Below, piece by piece: positions 56,685 through 64,000 of a stretch of 64,000 nucleotides of DNA. The stretch covers positions 3,720,001 to 3,784,000 of the forward strand of contig NZ_CP084058.1 of NCBI RefSeq assembly GCF_020215645.1, read 5' to 3'. The notes under the pieces were generated by a model. The model made no database searches, was not told the origin of the DNA, and was given only the letters and a program-made list of their open reading frames with translations. Numbering within the stretch: the stretch's first letter is position 1; the number at the start of each line of letters is the position of its first letter. A program made the position numbers and the translations under genes. The DNA comes from Nonomuraea gerenzanensis (GTDB lineage Bacteria; Actinomycetota; Actinomycetes; Streptosporangiales; Streptosporangiaceae).

Positions 56685-58907
56685 GTGACCCCTTCCTCCG
56701 ACGACGCGCTCCTGCCGCTCGAAGCCGTACGGCCCGCGCAGTCGTCGAAGGACACCAAGGGAGCGCCCGTCCCCGCCCCGGAGAACCCCGTGGCCAGAGT
56801 CGTGGTGGACAGCCCGCTGCCGCACCTCGACCGGCCCTTCGACTACCTGATCCCCGAGACCATGCACGAGACGGCCGAGCCGGGGGTGCGGGTCCGGGTG
56901 CGGTTCGCGGGCAAGCTCGTGGACGGCTTCCTGCTGGAGCGGGTGCCCGAGAGCGAGCACGAGGGCAGGCTCACCCCGCTCGAACGGGTGGTCTCGCCCG
57001 AGCGGGTGCTCACCCCGGAGATCGCCGGCCTGGCCAGGGCGGTGGCCGACCGGTACGCGGGCACCCTGACCGACGTGCTGCGACTGGCCGTCCCGCCCCG
57101 CCACGCGAAGGCCGAGGCGGAGCCCCCGAAGGTCGCGGAACCTGCGAAGACCGCGGCTGAGCCCGCCACGACCGACCCCACCGGCGCGCCGCCCGTTCAG
57201 GATGCGAGCGCCTGGGACGCCTACCCCACCGGCCCGTCCTTCCTCGACGCCCTGCGCGACGGCCGCGCCCCCCGGGCCGTGTGGTCGGCGCTGCCGGGCG
57301 CGCGGGGCTGGGCGACGGCCATGGCCGAGGCCGTGCGGGCCACGCTGGACGGCGGCAGGGGAGCGGTCGTCGTGGTCCCCGACGGCAAGGACGTGGCGCT
57401 GGCCGACGCCGAGTTCGGGCGGCTGCTCGGGCCGGGCAGGCACGTGGCGCTCACCGCCGACCTGGGCCCCGCGGAGCGGTACCGGCGGTGGCTGAGGCTG
57501 CTGAGAGGGCAGGTGCGAGCCGTGGTCGGCACCAGGGCCGCCATGTTCGCCCCCGTCGCGGAGCTGGGCCTGGCGGCCATCTGGGACGACGGCGACGACC
57601 TGCACGCCGAGCGGCTGGCCCCGTACCCGCACGCTCGCGAGGTGCTCGGCCTGCGCGCCCACAGGACCGGCGCGGCCATGCTCATCGGCGGCTACGCGCG
57701 TACGGCCGAGGCCACTCAGCTCGTCGCGAGCGGCTGGGCCAGGCCGATCGTGGCGGCGCGGACGACGATCAGAGCCCTGGCCCCGCGCGTACGCCCCGCG
57801 GGCGAGGACGCCGAGCTGGCCAAGGATCAGGCCGCCCGCCAGGCCCGCCTGCCCAGCATCGCCTGGCGCGCCCTGCGGGCCGGGCTGGAGAGCGGCCCCG
57901 TGCTGGTGCAGGTGCCCAGGCGCGGCTATCTGCCCGCCCTGGCCTGCCAGCACTGCCGCGCCCCCGCCCGCTGCGCCCTGCCGCCCACCCGCACCGCGCC
58001 CAGGGAGCCGGAGGCGGCGCACGCCCCGTCGAACGTCCAGACGGCGGTCCCGCTGGACGCGCCGGGCGGGCAGGGGCCGCTCAACGGACCGCGCGGACAC
58101 GAGCCGCTGCTCGGGCCAGGGCCGGGCGGGCAGGGGCCGCTGTGCCACGGGCCGCTGGCGCTCAGGGGCGGGCACGCGGCCCCGTACTGCCGGTGGTGCG
58201 GCCGGGTGGACGCCGGCTGGCGGTGCCCGTCCTGCGGCAGCCCGCGCCTGCGCGCCGTGGTGACCGGCGCCCGGCGTACGGCGGAGGAGCTGGGCAGGGC
58301 CTTCCCCTCCGTGCCGGTGCGCACCTCCGGGCGCGACGGCGTGCTGCCGACCGTGCCCGCCGCCCGCGCCCTGGTCGTCGCCACCCCGGGTGCGGAGCCG
58401 GTGGCGGAGGGCGGGTACGCGGCGGCGGTGCTGCTGGACGGGTGGGCGCTGCTCGGCCGGGCCGACCTGCGGGCGGGCGAGGAGACGGTGCGCCGGTGGA
58501 TGAACGCCGCCGCGCTGCTGCGCCCCGCCGCCGAGCTGGTGGTGCTCGGGGACGCCGCGCTGCCGTCCGTACAGGCGCTGCTGCGGTGGGATCCGATCAC
58601 CCACGCGGAGCGCGAGCTGGGCGAGCGCGCCGAGCTGGGGTTCCCGCCTGCTGTGCGGATGGCCACGCTCACCGGCGCGGCCGGCGCCGTCAGGCAGATG
58701 CTCGAAGAGGTACGCCTGCCGCCCGACGCCCAGGTGCTCGGCCCCGTGCCGGTGGACGAGTCCGGCCAGGAACGCGCCATGATCCGTGTCCGGCGGGGCG
58801 GGGGAGCGGCGCTGGCCGCCGCGCTCAAAGGGGCCAGTGGGGTGCGTGCGGCCAGAAAAACGCCAGATGTCGTGAGGGTGAGTGTCGACCCTCTCGACCT
58901 GATTTGA
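56685..58907 (+). CDS. priA: PriA-like primosomal protein (degenerate helicase)
   Basis: About 740 aa. VARVVVDSPLPHLDRPFDYL is the N-terminal DNA-binding domain; VRVRFAGKLVDGFLLERV and LPSIAWRALRAGLESGPVLV follow. The ATPase motifs are lost: no G-x4-GK(S/T) and no DEEH box (the site reads AIWDDGDDLHAER), as known for actinobacterial PriA. Zinc-binding cysteines remain in CQHCRAPARCA, CRWCGR and CPSCGS, but a Pro/Gly-rich insertion with a 60-bp duplication separates the first pair from the rest. It probably helps replication restart without helicase activity. TTG 56679 is an alternative start. Confidence 0.88.
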   Translation: MTPSSDDALLPLEAVRPAQSSKDTKGAPVPAPENPVARVVVDSPLPHLDRPFDYLIPETMHETAEPGVRVRVRFAGKLVDGFLLERVPESEHEGRLTPLERVVSPERVLTPEIAGLARAVADRYAGTLTDVLRLAVPPRHAKAEAEPPKVAEPAKTAAEPATTDPTGAPPVQDASAWDAYPTGPSFLDALRDGRAPRAVWSALPGARGWATAMAEAVRATLDGGRGAVVVVPDGKDVALADAEFGRLLGPGRHVALTADLGPAERYRRWLRLLRGQVRAVVGTRAAMFAPVAELGLAAIWDDGDDLHAERLAPYPHAREVLGLRAHRTGAAMLIGGYARTAEATQLVASGWARPIVAARTTIRALAPRVRPAGEDAELAKDQAARQARLPSIAWRALRAGLESGPVLVQVPRRGYLPALACQHCRAPARCALPPTRTAPREPEAAHAPSNVQTAVPLDAPGGQGPLNGPRGHEPLLGPGPGGQGPLCHGPLALRGGHAAPYCRWCGRVDAGWRCPSCGSPRLRAVVTGARRTAEELGRAFPSVPVRTSGRDGVLPTVPAARALVVATPGAEPVAEGGYAAAVLLDGWALLGRADLRAGEETVRRWMNAAALLRPAAELVVLGDAALPSVQALLRWDPITHAERELGERAELGFPPAVRMATLTGAAGAVRQMLEEVRLPPDAQVLGPVPVDESGQERAMIRVRRGGGAALAAALKGASGVRAARKTPDVVRVSVDPLDLI
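58061..58140 (+). repeat. 60-bp spaced duplication inside priA
   Basis: GCCGGGCGGGCAGGGGCCGC occurs at 58061-58080 and again at 58121-58140, encoding PGGQGPL twice within an insertion in the zinc-binding region. Confidence 0.8.
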
Positions 58908-58944
58908 ACCGTTTCCCCGATTCGCTCATCCGTGGGTCACCCGT

Positions 58945-58950
58945 TAGCGT
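58945..58950 (+). promoter_or_regulatory. -10-like TAGCGT before the gene at 58957
   Basis: TAGCGT, 6 nt, then GTG 58957; no Shine-Dalgarno. Leaderless transcript likely. Confidence 0.45.
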
Positions 58951-58956
58951 GCCCCT

Positions 58957-60429
58957 GTGTCGATCGAATGGGTGAACCAGGCCATCGACGACCTGCGTGC
59001 TTGGGGTCGTACGCGGGAAGTCGAAGTGGACGCGGACGAGGTCCGCCTGCTCTGCGACTACGCCAGTGACTACCTCAACGTCAACGAACTGGGCGATTTC
59101 ACTCCCGAGACCTTCGACGAGCTGCTGCTGTCCATCTACCCGCGCAAGGTCATCGCCCCTCCGGAGAGCGCGCCGGAGACCGTCGCCGCCGCCCGCACTC
59201 TCGTCGACTACCTCGCCGAGGAGGGCCAGGTGAGCGGCGACACGGCCACGCGGATGCGCGAGCGGCTCGACGACATCGCCTCCCGCATGCCGGAGGCGCT
59301 CGCCGACTCCTCCAACTTCGGCATGGCCAAGAGCCTGTTCAGCTCCATCGGGCCCGAGTCGCTGGAGCAGTCGGTCGCCATCCCCTCGGGTGAGCTGCCC
59401 GACCTCGGCGAGGCGCCCTGCGACTGCCCGGGCTGCACGCCGCTGCCCGCCGTCCGGCTGGCCGCGCCCGAGGAGCTGCGGGCCGCGCTGGGGAGCGTTC
59501 CCATGCTGGAGGAGGAGCCGCTGCCCGAGGAGGCCGGCGACCCGCTGGACGCCTGGGCTCAGCGCGTCACCCACCTCCTGGAGCAGGACACCGGCGGCGC
59601 GATCACCGGCTCGGCGGAGCTCGACGAGGGGCTCTACGACCTGTTCGACATGCTCTACCGGCTCCAGGCGCGGGTGCCCGTCACCGTGATCGGCGACTAC
59701 CTCGACGACCTGGCCGGCGAGGGCGAGGCCGACACGGCCGCCGTGCTGGAGCGCCTGGAGCGTACCGGCATGGTCAGGGTCAGCGGCGACGGCGCCGAGC
59801 TGACGCCGCTGGCCGTGTGGGCGCTGCGCGAGCACTACCTCTCGCTCGGCATCGACGCCCCGCAGGCGCCCGACCTGGCCGAGGCCGACGCACGCGGGCT
59901 CATCGAGGGGCTGCTCGAAGGCGTGCCCACCGAGCTGGCCGAGGACGACATCGGCCGCTGGCTGTCCGGCAGGGAGCCCGCGGAGGCCGCCGCAGAGCTG
60001 CTGGCCGCCGCCTCGGGCGCGCCCGCGGTGGCCCGCGGCATCGCCATCACCATCGTCGACCGCCTCGACGTCAAGGCCGAGCCCGCCGTCCGCGACTACC
60101 TGGAGGACCAGGAGCTGCGCCCGCACGCCATCCACTGGCTGGCCGCCAGGAGGCTGCCCGCGCCGCCGCTGACGCAGGAGGAGCTGCTCTGGGTCAGCGT
60201 CGACATGCTGGCCCTGGCGATGCCCGCCGCCGAGGAGGACCCCGAGATCTTCGCCGAGAACATGGCCGCCTCCGGCCCGCCCGCCCACCTCATCGAGGAG
60301 ATGTGGCGGGTGGACCACCCCGACGTCGTGGAGGTGCTGGAGCTGCTCGGACGTTCCATCCCCGACGGTACGGTGGCCAAGGCGGCGCGCAAGGCCGCGT
60401 TCAAAGCCCGCTCCAGAGGCATCCGTTGA
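58957..60429 (+). CDS. Unknown acidic helical protein, paralogue of the next gene
   Basis: 490 aa, strongly acidic. N-terminal region SIEWVNQAIDDLRAWGRTRE and FTPETFDELLLSIYPRKVIA recalls proteins with a small wHTH-like start; a Cys cluster CDCPGCTPLP lies near residue 155. In the middle, LERTGMVRVSGDGAELTPLA followed by VWALREHYLS looks like a winged helix. C-terminal HEAT-like helices end with VAKAARKAAFKARSRG. The winged helix and the AARKAA-KARS tail recur in the following gene, so the two are diverged paralogues. No enzymatic motif. Function unknown. GTG 58957 follows TAGCGT by 6 nt. Confidence 0.7.
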   Translation: MSIEWVNQAIDDLRAWGRTREVEVDADEVRLLCDYASDYLNVNELGDFTPETFDELLLSIYPRKVIAPPESAPETVAAARTLVDYLAEEGQVSGDTATRMRERLDDIASRMPEALADSSNFGMAKSLFSSIGPESLEQSVAIPSGELPDLGEAPCDCPGCTPLPAVRLAAPEELRAALGSVPMLEEEPLPEEAGDPLDAWAQRVTHLLEQDTGGAITGSAELDEGLYDLFDMLYRLQARVPVTVIGDYLDDLAGEGEADTAAVLERLERTGMVRVSGDGAELTPLAVWALREHYLSLGIDAPQAPDLAEADARGLIEGLLEGVPTELAEDDIGRWLSGREPAEAAAELLAAASGAPAVARGIAITIVDRLDVKAEPAVRDYLEDQELRPHAIHWLAARRLPAPPLTQEELLWVSVDMLALAMPAAEEDPEIFAENMAASGPPAHLIEEMWRVDHPDVVEVLELLGRSIPDGTVAKAARKAAFKARSRGIR

Positions 60430-60454
60430 GTACGCTCATGTGACCGGTGTGCAG

Positions 60455-60460
60455 TAAGTT
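60455..60460 (+). promoter_or_regulatory. -10-like TAAGTT before the gene at 60467
   Basis: TAAGTT, 6 nt, then GTG 60467; no Shine-Dalgarno. Confidence 0.45.
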
Positions 60461-60466
60461 TCGTGG

Positions 60467-61804
60467 GTGGCAAACAACGTCTTCGACCTCGCCGAGCTGC
60501 GTAAGCTGATCGATGAGCAGGCCGCCGTGCCTCCACGGCCCCCTGAGGAGACTCACGTGGAGCATGAGGCGCTGACGTTCCCGCCGGTGCTGCTGGCGCC
60601 CGACGCCGAGCTGGCCAGGGCGGTGCCCACGGTGCCGCTCGTGGCCGACGCCATCAGGCTCACCACGTGGACGGGCGAGCGCCAGGTCACCCCCGCCGGC
60701 CACCTGACCGACGACGACGCCGAGGCCGCCGCGCGCGAGCTCGGAGTGCCTCCCGCCCGCCTGCGGCTGATCTGGATCGTCGCGGTCAACACCGGCCTGC
60801 TGCAGATCCTCGGCGGGCGCGCCTCGCGGGGTCCGCTGTCGATGCAGCTCACGGTCGAGGCCACGCTGGAGTTCTGGGACGGCGTCGTCATGGACGTGCT
60901 CGACCGCGCCGACGAGGGCCTGACCGGCTCCGCCGTGGTCGACGGCCACCTCGCCGAGATGCTGGCCACCATCTATTCCGTACGGTCGGGGGTGGCCACC
61001 GCCAACCTCGCCCGCGGCATCCTCCAATCCCACGAGGTCGCCTGCGCGCCCGGCCCCGTCGAGATGCGCAAGATCGCCGCCGCGCTGCCCGCGGAGCTGC
61101 TGGAGGCGCTGTCGCTGCTGACGTACTGCGGCCTGGTCGAGCAGACCGCCGCCGGCCGCACCGCGCTGACCCCGCTCGGCGTCTGGGCCATCCGCCGCGA
61201 CCTGCTGCGCGAGGGGCACGACGCGCCGACCGCCGCCGAGGTGGAGGTGTTCGCCGACCTGTCGGCGGCGGAGCTGGTGGACGCGCTGGTCAAGGGCAGC
61301 GCCACGCAGAGCGCGGTGGCCGGGTGGCTGGAGCGCCGCTCGCCCGAGTCGGCCGCCCGCGACCTGATCGAGATCGCCGCCACCGGCACGGCCGGGCAGC
61401 GCGGCGCCGTCGGCGCGATCCTGGAGGAGCTGGGGCCGGAGGCGGAGGCCCCGGTCAGGCAGGCGCTCGACCATCCGCTGATGCGCCGCTACGCCGCCTC
61501 CTGGCTGCACATCCGCGACCTCGAGGCGCCCACGCTCAGCCCCGAGGACCACACCTGGATCGCCGTCGACTCGCTGGCGGCCCTCATGCACCTGTCGGGC
61601 CCCGCCGCCGGCCGGATCGACCCGCCCGAGCCGGGCGAAGACCTGATCAAGCTGGTGGGCGAGATGCCCGCCGTCGGCCATCCCGACACGATCGCCGTCC
61701 TCGACATGCTGGCCAGCGCGCACGACGACAAGGCCGTGGTCAAGGCGGCGCGCAAGGCCGCGATGAAGGCCCGCTCGCTGGAGCACGCGCGCCAGAGCGG
61801 CTGA
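60467..61804 (+). CDS. Unknown helical protein with winged helix and C-terminal helical repeats
   Basis: 445 aa. N-terminus VANNVFDLAELRKLIDEQAA; a middle region with LTYCGLVEQTAAGRTALTPL and GVWAIRRDLLREGHDA that aligns by eye with the winged-helix part of the preceding gene. HEAT-like repeats (EAPVRQALDHPLMRRYAASW) follow, and GHPDTIAVLDMLASAHDDKA with VVKAARKAAMKARSLE closes it. It lacks the Cys cluster of its neighbour. The pair lies between priA and def, genes of replication and translation, and each has its own leaderless-type promoter. No family function known to me. Confidence 0.7.
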   Translation: MANNVFDLAELRKLIDEQAAVPPRPPEETHVEHEALTFPPVLLAPDAELARAVPTVPLVADAIRLTTWTGERQVTPAGHLTDDDAEAAARELGVPPARLRLIWIVAVNTGLLQILGGRASRGPLSMQLTVEATLEFWDGVVMDVLDRADEGLTGSAVVDGHLAEMLATIYSVRSGVATANLARGILQSHEVACAPGPVEMRKIAAALPAELLEALSLLTYCGLVEQTAAGRTALTPLGVWAIRRDLLREGHDAPTAAEVEVFADLSAAELVDALVKGSATQSAVAGWLERRSPESAARDLIEIAATGTAGQRGAVGAILEELGPEAEAPVRQALDHPLMRRYAASWLHIRDLEAPTLSPEDHTWIAVDSLAALMHLSGPAAGRIDPPEPGEDLIKLVGEMPAVGHPDTIAVLDMLASAHDDKAVVKAARKAAMKARSLEHARQSG

Positions 61805-61875
61805 CGAGGCCACCTGATCGGCCCCGCACCTGCACTAAACTGGGCTGATCCACGCTTGAGAACGGAGTGACCCCC

Positions 61876-62424
61876 TTGGCGATCCAGTCGATCCGGCTGT
61901 TCGGAGATCCGGTGCTGCGCACCCCGGCGGCCCCTGTCGTCGACTTCGACAAGGAGCTGCGCAAGCTGGTCAAGGACCTCACCGACACGATGATGGACGC
62001 TCCTGGCGCGGGCCTGGCGGCGCCGCAGATCGGCGTCGGGCTGCGGGTGTTCACCTACTACGTGGACGACCAGCTGGGCCACCTGATCAACCCCGACCTC
62101 GACCTGTCCGCCGAGCTCGACGAGGAGGGCGAGGAGGGCTGCCTGTCCTTCCCCGGCCTGTCGTTCCCCACGCCGCGCGCCGTCCGCGCCGTCGCCAAGG
62201 GCTTCAACATGCACGGCGAGCCGGTCACGCTGGAGGGCACCGACCTGATGGCCCGGTGCTTCCAGCACGAGACCGACCACCTCGACGGCGTCCTGTTCAT
62301 CGACCGCATGGACCCCAAGCAGCGCAAGCTGGCCATGAAGGCCGTCCGCGAGGCGGAGTGGAGCGGCCTGTCCGCCCCCGTGATCAAGGTCTCGCCGCAC
62401 GCCACCGGCGGAAAGGCACTCTGA
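61876..62424 (+). CDS. def: Peptide deformylase
   Basis: 182 aa. It removes the formyl group from nascent N-terminal fMet. [16 protein letters not shown] (motif 1), EGCLSFPG with the metal Cys (motif 2) and [16 protein letters not shown] with the HExxH-type site as HETDH (motif 3) are intact. TTG 61876 gives [15 protein letters not shown] and has ACGGAG upstream; GTG 61867 would add three residues. Followed after 4 bp by fmt, its functional partner. Confidence 0.95.
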   Translation: MAIQSIRLFGDPVLRTPAAPVVDFDKELRKLVKDLTDTMMDAPGAGLAAPQIGVGLRVFTYYVDDQLGHLINPDLDLSAELDEEGEEGCLSFPGLSFPTPRAVRAVAKGFNMHGEPVTLEGTDLMARCFQHETDHLDGVLFIDRMDPKQRKLAMKAVREAEWSGLSAPVIKVSPHATGGKAL

Positions 62425-62428
62425 GAGC

Positions 62429-63355
62429 ATGCGTCTGGTCTTCGCGGGCACACCCGAGACGGCACTGCCGTCCCTGCGCACCCTGATCGACTCGCCCCGC
62501 CACGAGGTGGTCGCGGTGGTCACCCGCCCCGACGCCCAGTCGGGCCGCGGCCGCAAGGTCCACCCCTCGCCGGTGGCCGAGCTCGCGGAGGAGGCGGGCA
62601 TCGAGGTGCTGCGCCCGCAGAAGGCCGGCGACCCCGCCTTCCTCGACCGGCTCCGGGCGCTGGAGCCCGACTGCTGCCCCGTGGTCGCCTACGGCGCCCT
62701 GCTGCCGCAGTCGGCGCTCGACGTGCCCCGGCACGGCTGGATCAACCTGCACTTCTCGATCCTGCCCGCCTGGCGTGGCGCCGCGCCCGTCCAGCACGCG
62801 ATCCTGCACGGTGACGAGATCACCGGGGCGAGCACGTTCCAGATCGTCAAGGAGCTCGACGCCGGCCCCGTCTACGGCGTGGTCACCGAGGAGATCCGCG
62901 CCTCCGACACCAGCGGGGCGCTGCTGGAGCGGCTGTCGGTCTCCGGCGCAGGGCTGCTCGCCGCCACCCTCGACGGCGTCGAGGACGGCACCCTGGAGGC
63001 CCGCCCGCAGCCCGCCGACGGGGTCACGATCGCCCCCAAGATCGCCGTCGGCGACGCGCGGGTCGACTGGGCCAAGCCCGCCATGCACGTCGATCGCCTC
63101 ATCCGGGCCTGCACGCCCAACCCTGGCGCGTGGAGCGAGTTCCGCGGGCAGCGGGTCAAGCTGGGGCCCGTGCGGGTGGTCGCGGGGGAGCGGCTGGCGC
63201 CCGGGCGGGTCGTCGCCACGAAGGCGTCGGTGCTGGTCGGCACGGCCAGTGACGCGGTGGAGCTGGGTGAGGTGCAGCCGCAGGGCAAGCGGCTGATGGG
63301 AGCCGTGGAGTGGGCCCGAGGGGTTCGCCCGGAGGGTGATGAGGTCTTCAAGTGA
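62429..63355 (+). CDS. fmt: Methionyl-tRNA formyltransferase
   Basis: 308 aa. [20 protein letters not shown] begins the Rossmann part; [36 protein letters not shown] with the catalytic Asn-His pair, and [20 protein letters not shown] form the active site, and a C-terminal OB-like domain follows ([20 protein letters not shown]). It formylates initiator Met-tRNA with 10-formyl-THF. ATG 62429. Ends 22 bp before the rsmB start. Confidence 0.96.
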   Translation: MRLVFAGTPETALPSLRTLIDSPRHEVVAVVTRPDAQSGRGRKVHPSPVAELAEEAGIEVLRPQKAGDPAFLDRLRALEPDCCPVVAYGALLPQSALDVPRHGWINLHFSILPAWRGAAPVQHAILHGDEITGASTFQIVKELDAGPVYGVVTEEIRASDTSGALLERLSVSGAGLLAATLDGVEDGTLEARPQPADGVTIAPKIAVGDARVDWAKPAMHVDRLIRACTPNPGAWSEFRGQRVKLGPVRVVAGERLAPGRVVATKASVLVGTASDAVELGEVQPQGKRLMGAVEWARGVRPEGDEVFK

Positions 63356-63377
63356 TCGAGCGCGAGAGTCGGCGGGG

Positions 63378-64000
63378 ATGAAGGCCAGGGGGCAGCAGGG
63401 GGCCGGCGGGAGAGGCGCCGACCGGGGCGCTGACAGAGGCGGTAGCCGGGGCGCCGATAGGGGTGGCGACAGAGGCGGTGGCCGGGGTGGCGGCGGCCAG
63501 GGGGGCGGTGGGGACCGCTCGGGAAGGCCGCGCAGGCCGTCGCGTGATCCCGCGCGCAACGCGGCCTTCGACGTCGTGCGCGCGGTGGACGAGCGCGACG
63601 CCTACGCCAACCTGCTCCTGCCGCGGATGCTGCGCGAGCGTGGCATCAAGGGGCGCGACGCCGCCCTGGCCACCGAGCTCGCCTACGGGACGCTGCGCGG
63701 GCTCGGCACCTACGACGCCATCATCGAGCTGTGCAGCGACCGCGCCCCCGACCCGGACGTGCGCGACGCGCTGCGGCTCGGCGCCCACCAGCTCCTGCGC
63801 ATGCGCGTCCCCCCGCACGCGGCCGTGGGCACCACCGTCGATCTGGTACGTCTGCGCATCGGCCCCGGAGCCGCCAAGTTCGTGAACGCGGTGCTGCGCA
63901 AGATCGGCTCCAGGACTCTTGAGGAATGGGTGCCCATCGTGGCGCCCGACCCGGCCGACGACCCCGTCGGGCACCTCGCGGTCGCCTACGGGCACCCCCG
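63378..64000 (+). CDS. rsmB: 16S rRNA m5C methyltransferase RsmB, 5' part
   Basis: 207 codons, truncated by the window edge. Residues 1-55 are a disordered Gly/Arg/Asp-rich repeat (RGADRGG and RGGGRGG type units). From about residue 58, RNAAFDVVRAVDERDAYANL, LATELAYGTLRGLGTYDAII and ALRLGAHQLLRMRVPPHAAV form the NusB-like RNA-binding domain of RsmB/Sun proteins; the SAM domain lies beyond the edge. ATG 63378 with GGCGGGG just upstream. Position after def-fmt is the conserved def-fmt-rsmB order. Confidence 0.88.
   Translation, partial: MKARGQQGAGGRGADRGADRGGSRGADRGGDRGGGRGGGGQGGGGDRSGRPRRPSRDPARNAAFDVVRAVDERDAYANLLLPRMLRERGIKGRDAALATELAYGTLRGLGTYDAIIELCSDRAPDPDVRDALRLGAHQLLRMRVPPHAAVGTTVDLVRLRIGPGAAKFVNAVLRKIGSRTLEEWVPIVAPDPADDPVGHLAVAYGHP

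Overview
This 64 kb window is chromosomal DNA from a high-GC actinomycete. Frequent GTG and TTG starts, stop/start overlaps of the ATGA type, BldD, an actinobacterial integration host factor (mihF) and a degenerate PriA fit the order Streptosporangiales, perhaps Nonomuraea. The genus is an inference from gene content and order; no 16S gene is present. I see no IS element, prophage, CRISPR array, tRNA or rRNA.

Left part (1-17.2 kb). The 5' end of a DAHP synthase gene (minus strand) sits behind a short leader ORF and a perfect palindrome that look like an attenuator. Next come a sulfite-oxidase-like protein and a four-gene LytS/LytTR/DUF485/SSS unit, probably carboxylate sensing and uptake, then endonuclease IV. 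From 6.3 to 17.1 kb lies a purine-degradation region: OHCU decarboxylase, 5-hydroxyisourate hydrolase, urate oxidase, two of the three xanthine-dehydrogenase-type subunits, 8-oxoguanine deaminase, an NCS2 permease, glycerate kinase, allantoinase and allantoicase. An EF-hand protein and a winged-helix protein are embedded in it. The molybdopterin subunit is not in the window.

Middle part (17.2-36.7 kb). A PASTA-domain Ser/Thr kinase, thiOSG behind a TPP riboswitch, an Rv2175c-like DNA-binding protein, thiE, a polyprenyl synthase and metF form a block whose order recalls aroG-pknL-Rv2175c-idsA2-metF of mycobacteria. Accessory genes follow: GNAT, YbaK, an L,D-transpeptidase lipoprotein, a GT-C-like membrane protein, an HxlR/NmrA pair, a TetR-P450-ferredoxin cassette, and a SAV_6107-type HEPN gene behind two LexA-box-like sites and two strong hairpins.

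Right part (36.2-64 kb). bldD is followed by an arginine-deiminase operon (arcA-arcC-APC permease-USP; no arcB) and then the whole de novo pyrimidine operon pyrR-pyrB-pyrC-carA-carB-pyrK-pyrD-pyrF with a PyrR-type leader. After it come mihF, gmk, rpoZ, coaBC, a small unknown gene, metK, priA, two paralogous unknown genes, def, fmt and the 5' part of rsmB. Apart from the arc insertion this matches, from memory, the bldD/pyr/metK region of Streptomyces.

A recurrent feature is short tandem duplication (12-60 bp units), often at gene ends or starts: 30 bp x4 at the xdh FAD/FeS junction, 42 bp x4 after thiG, 47 bp x2 in the polyprenyl synthase tail, 39 bp x3 and 12 bp x5 inside the GT-C gene, 47 bp x4 between two convergent genes, 29 bp x2 at pyrD/pyrF and 60 bp x2 in priA. 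Some of these create vestigial mini-ORFs or shift a C-terminus. Many start codons lie 6-7 nt after a TANNNT hexamer, suggesting leaderless transcripts.
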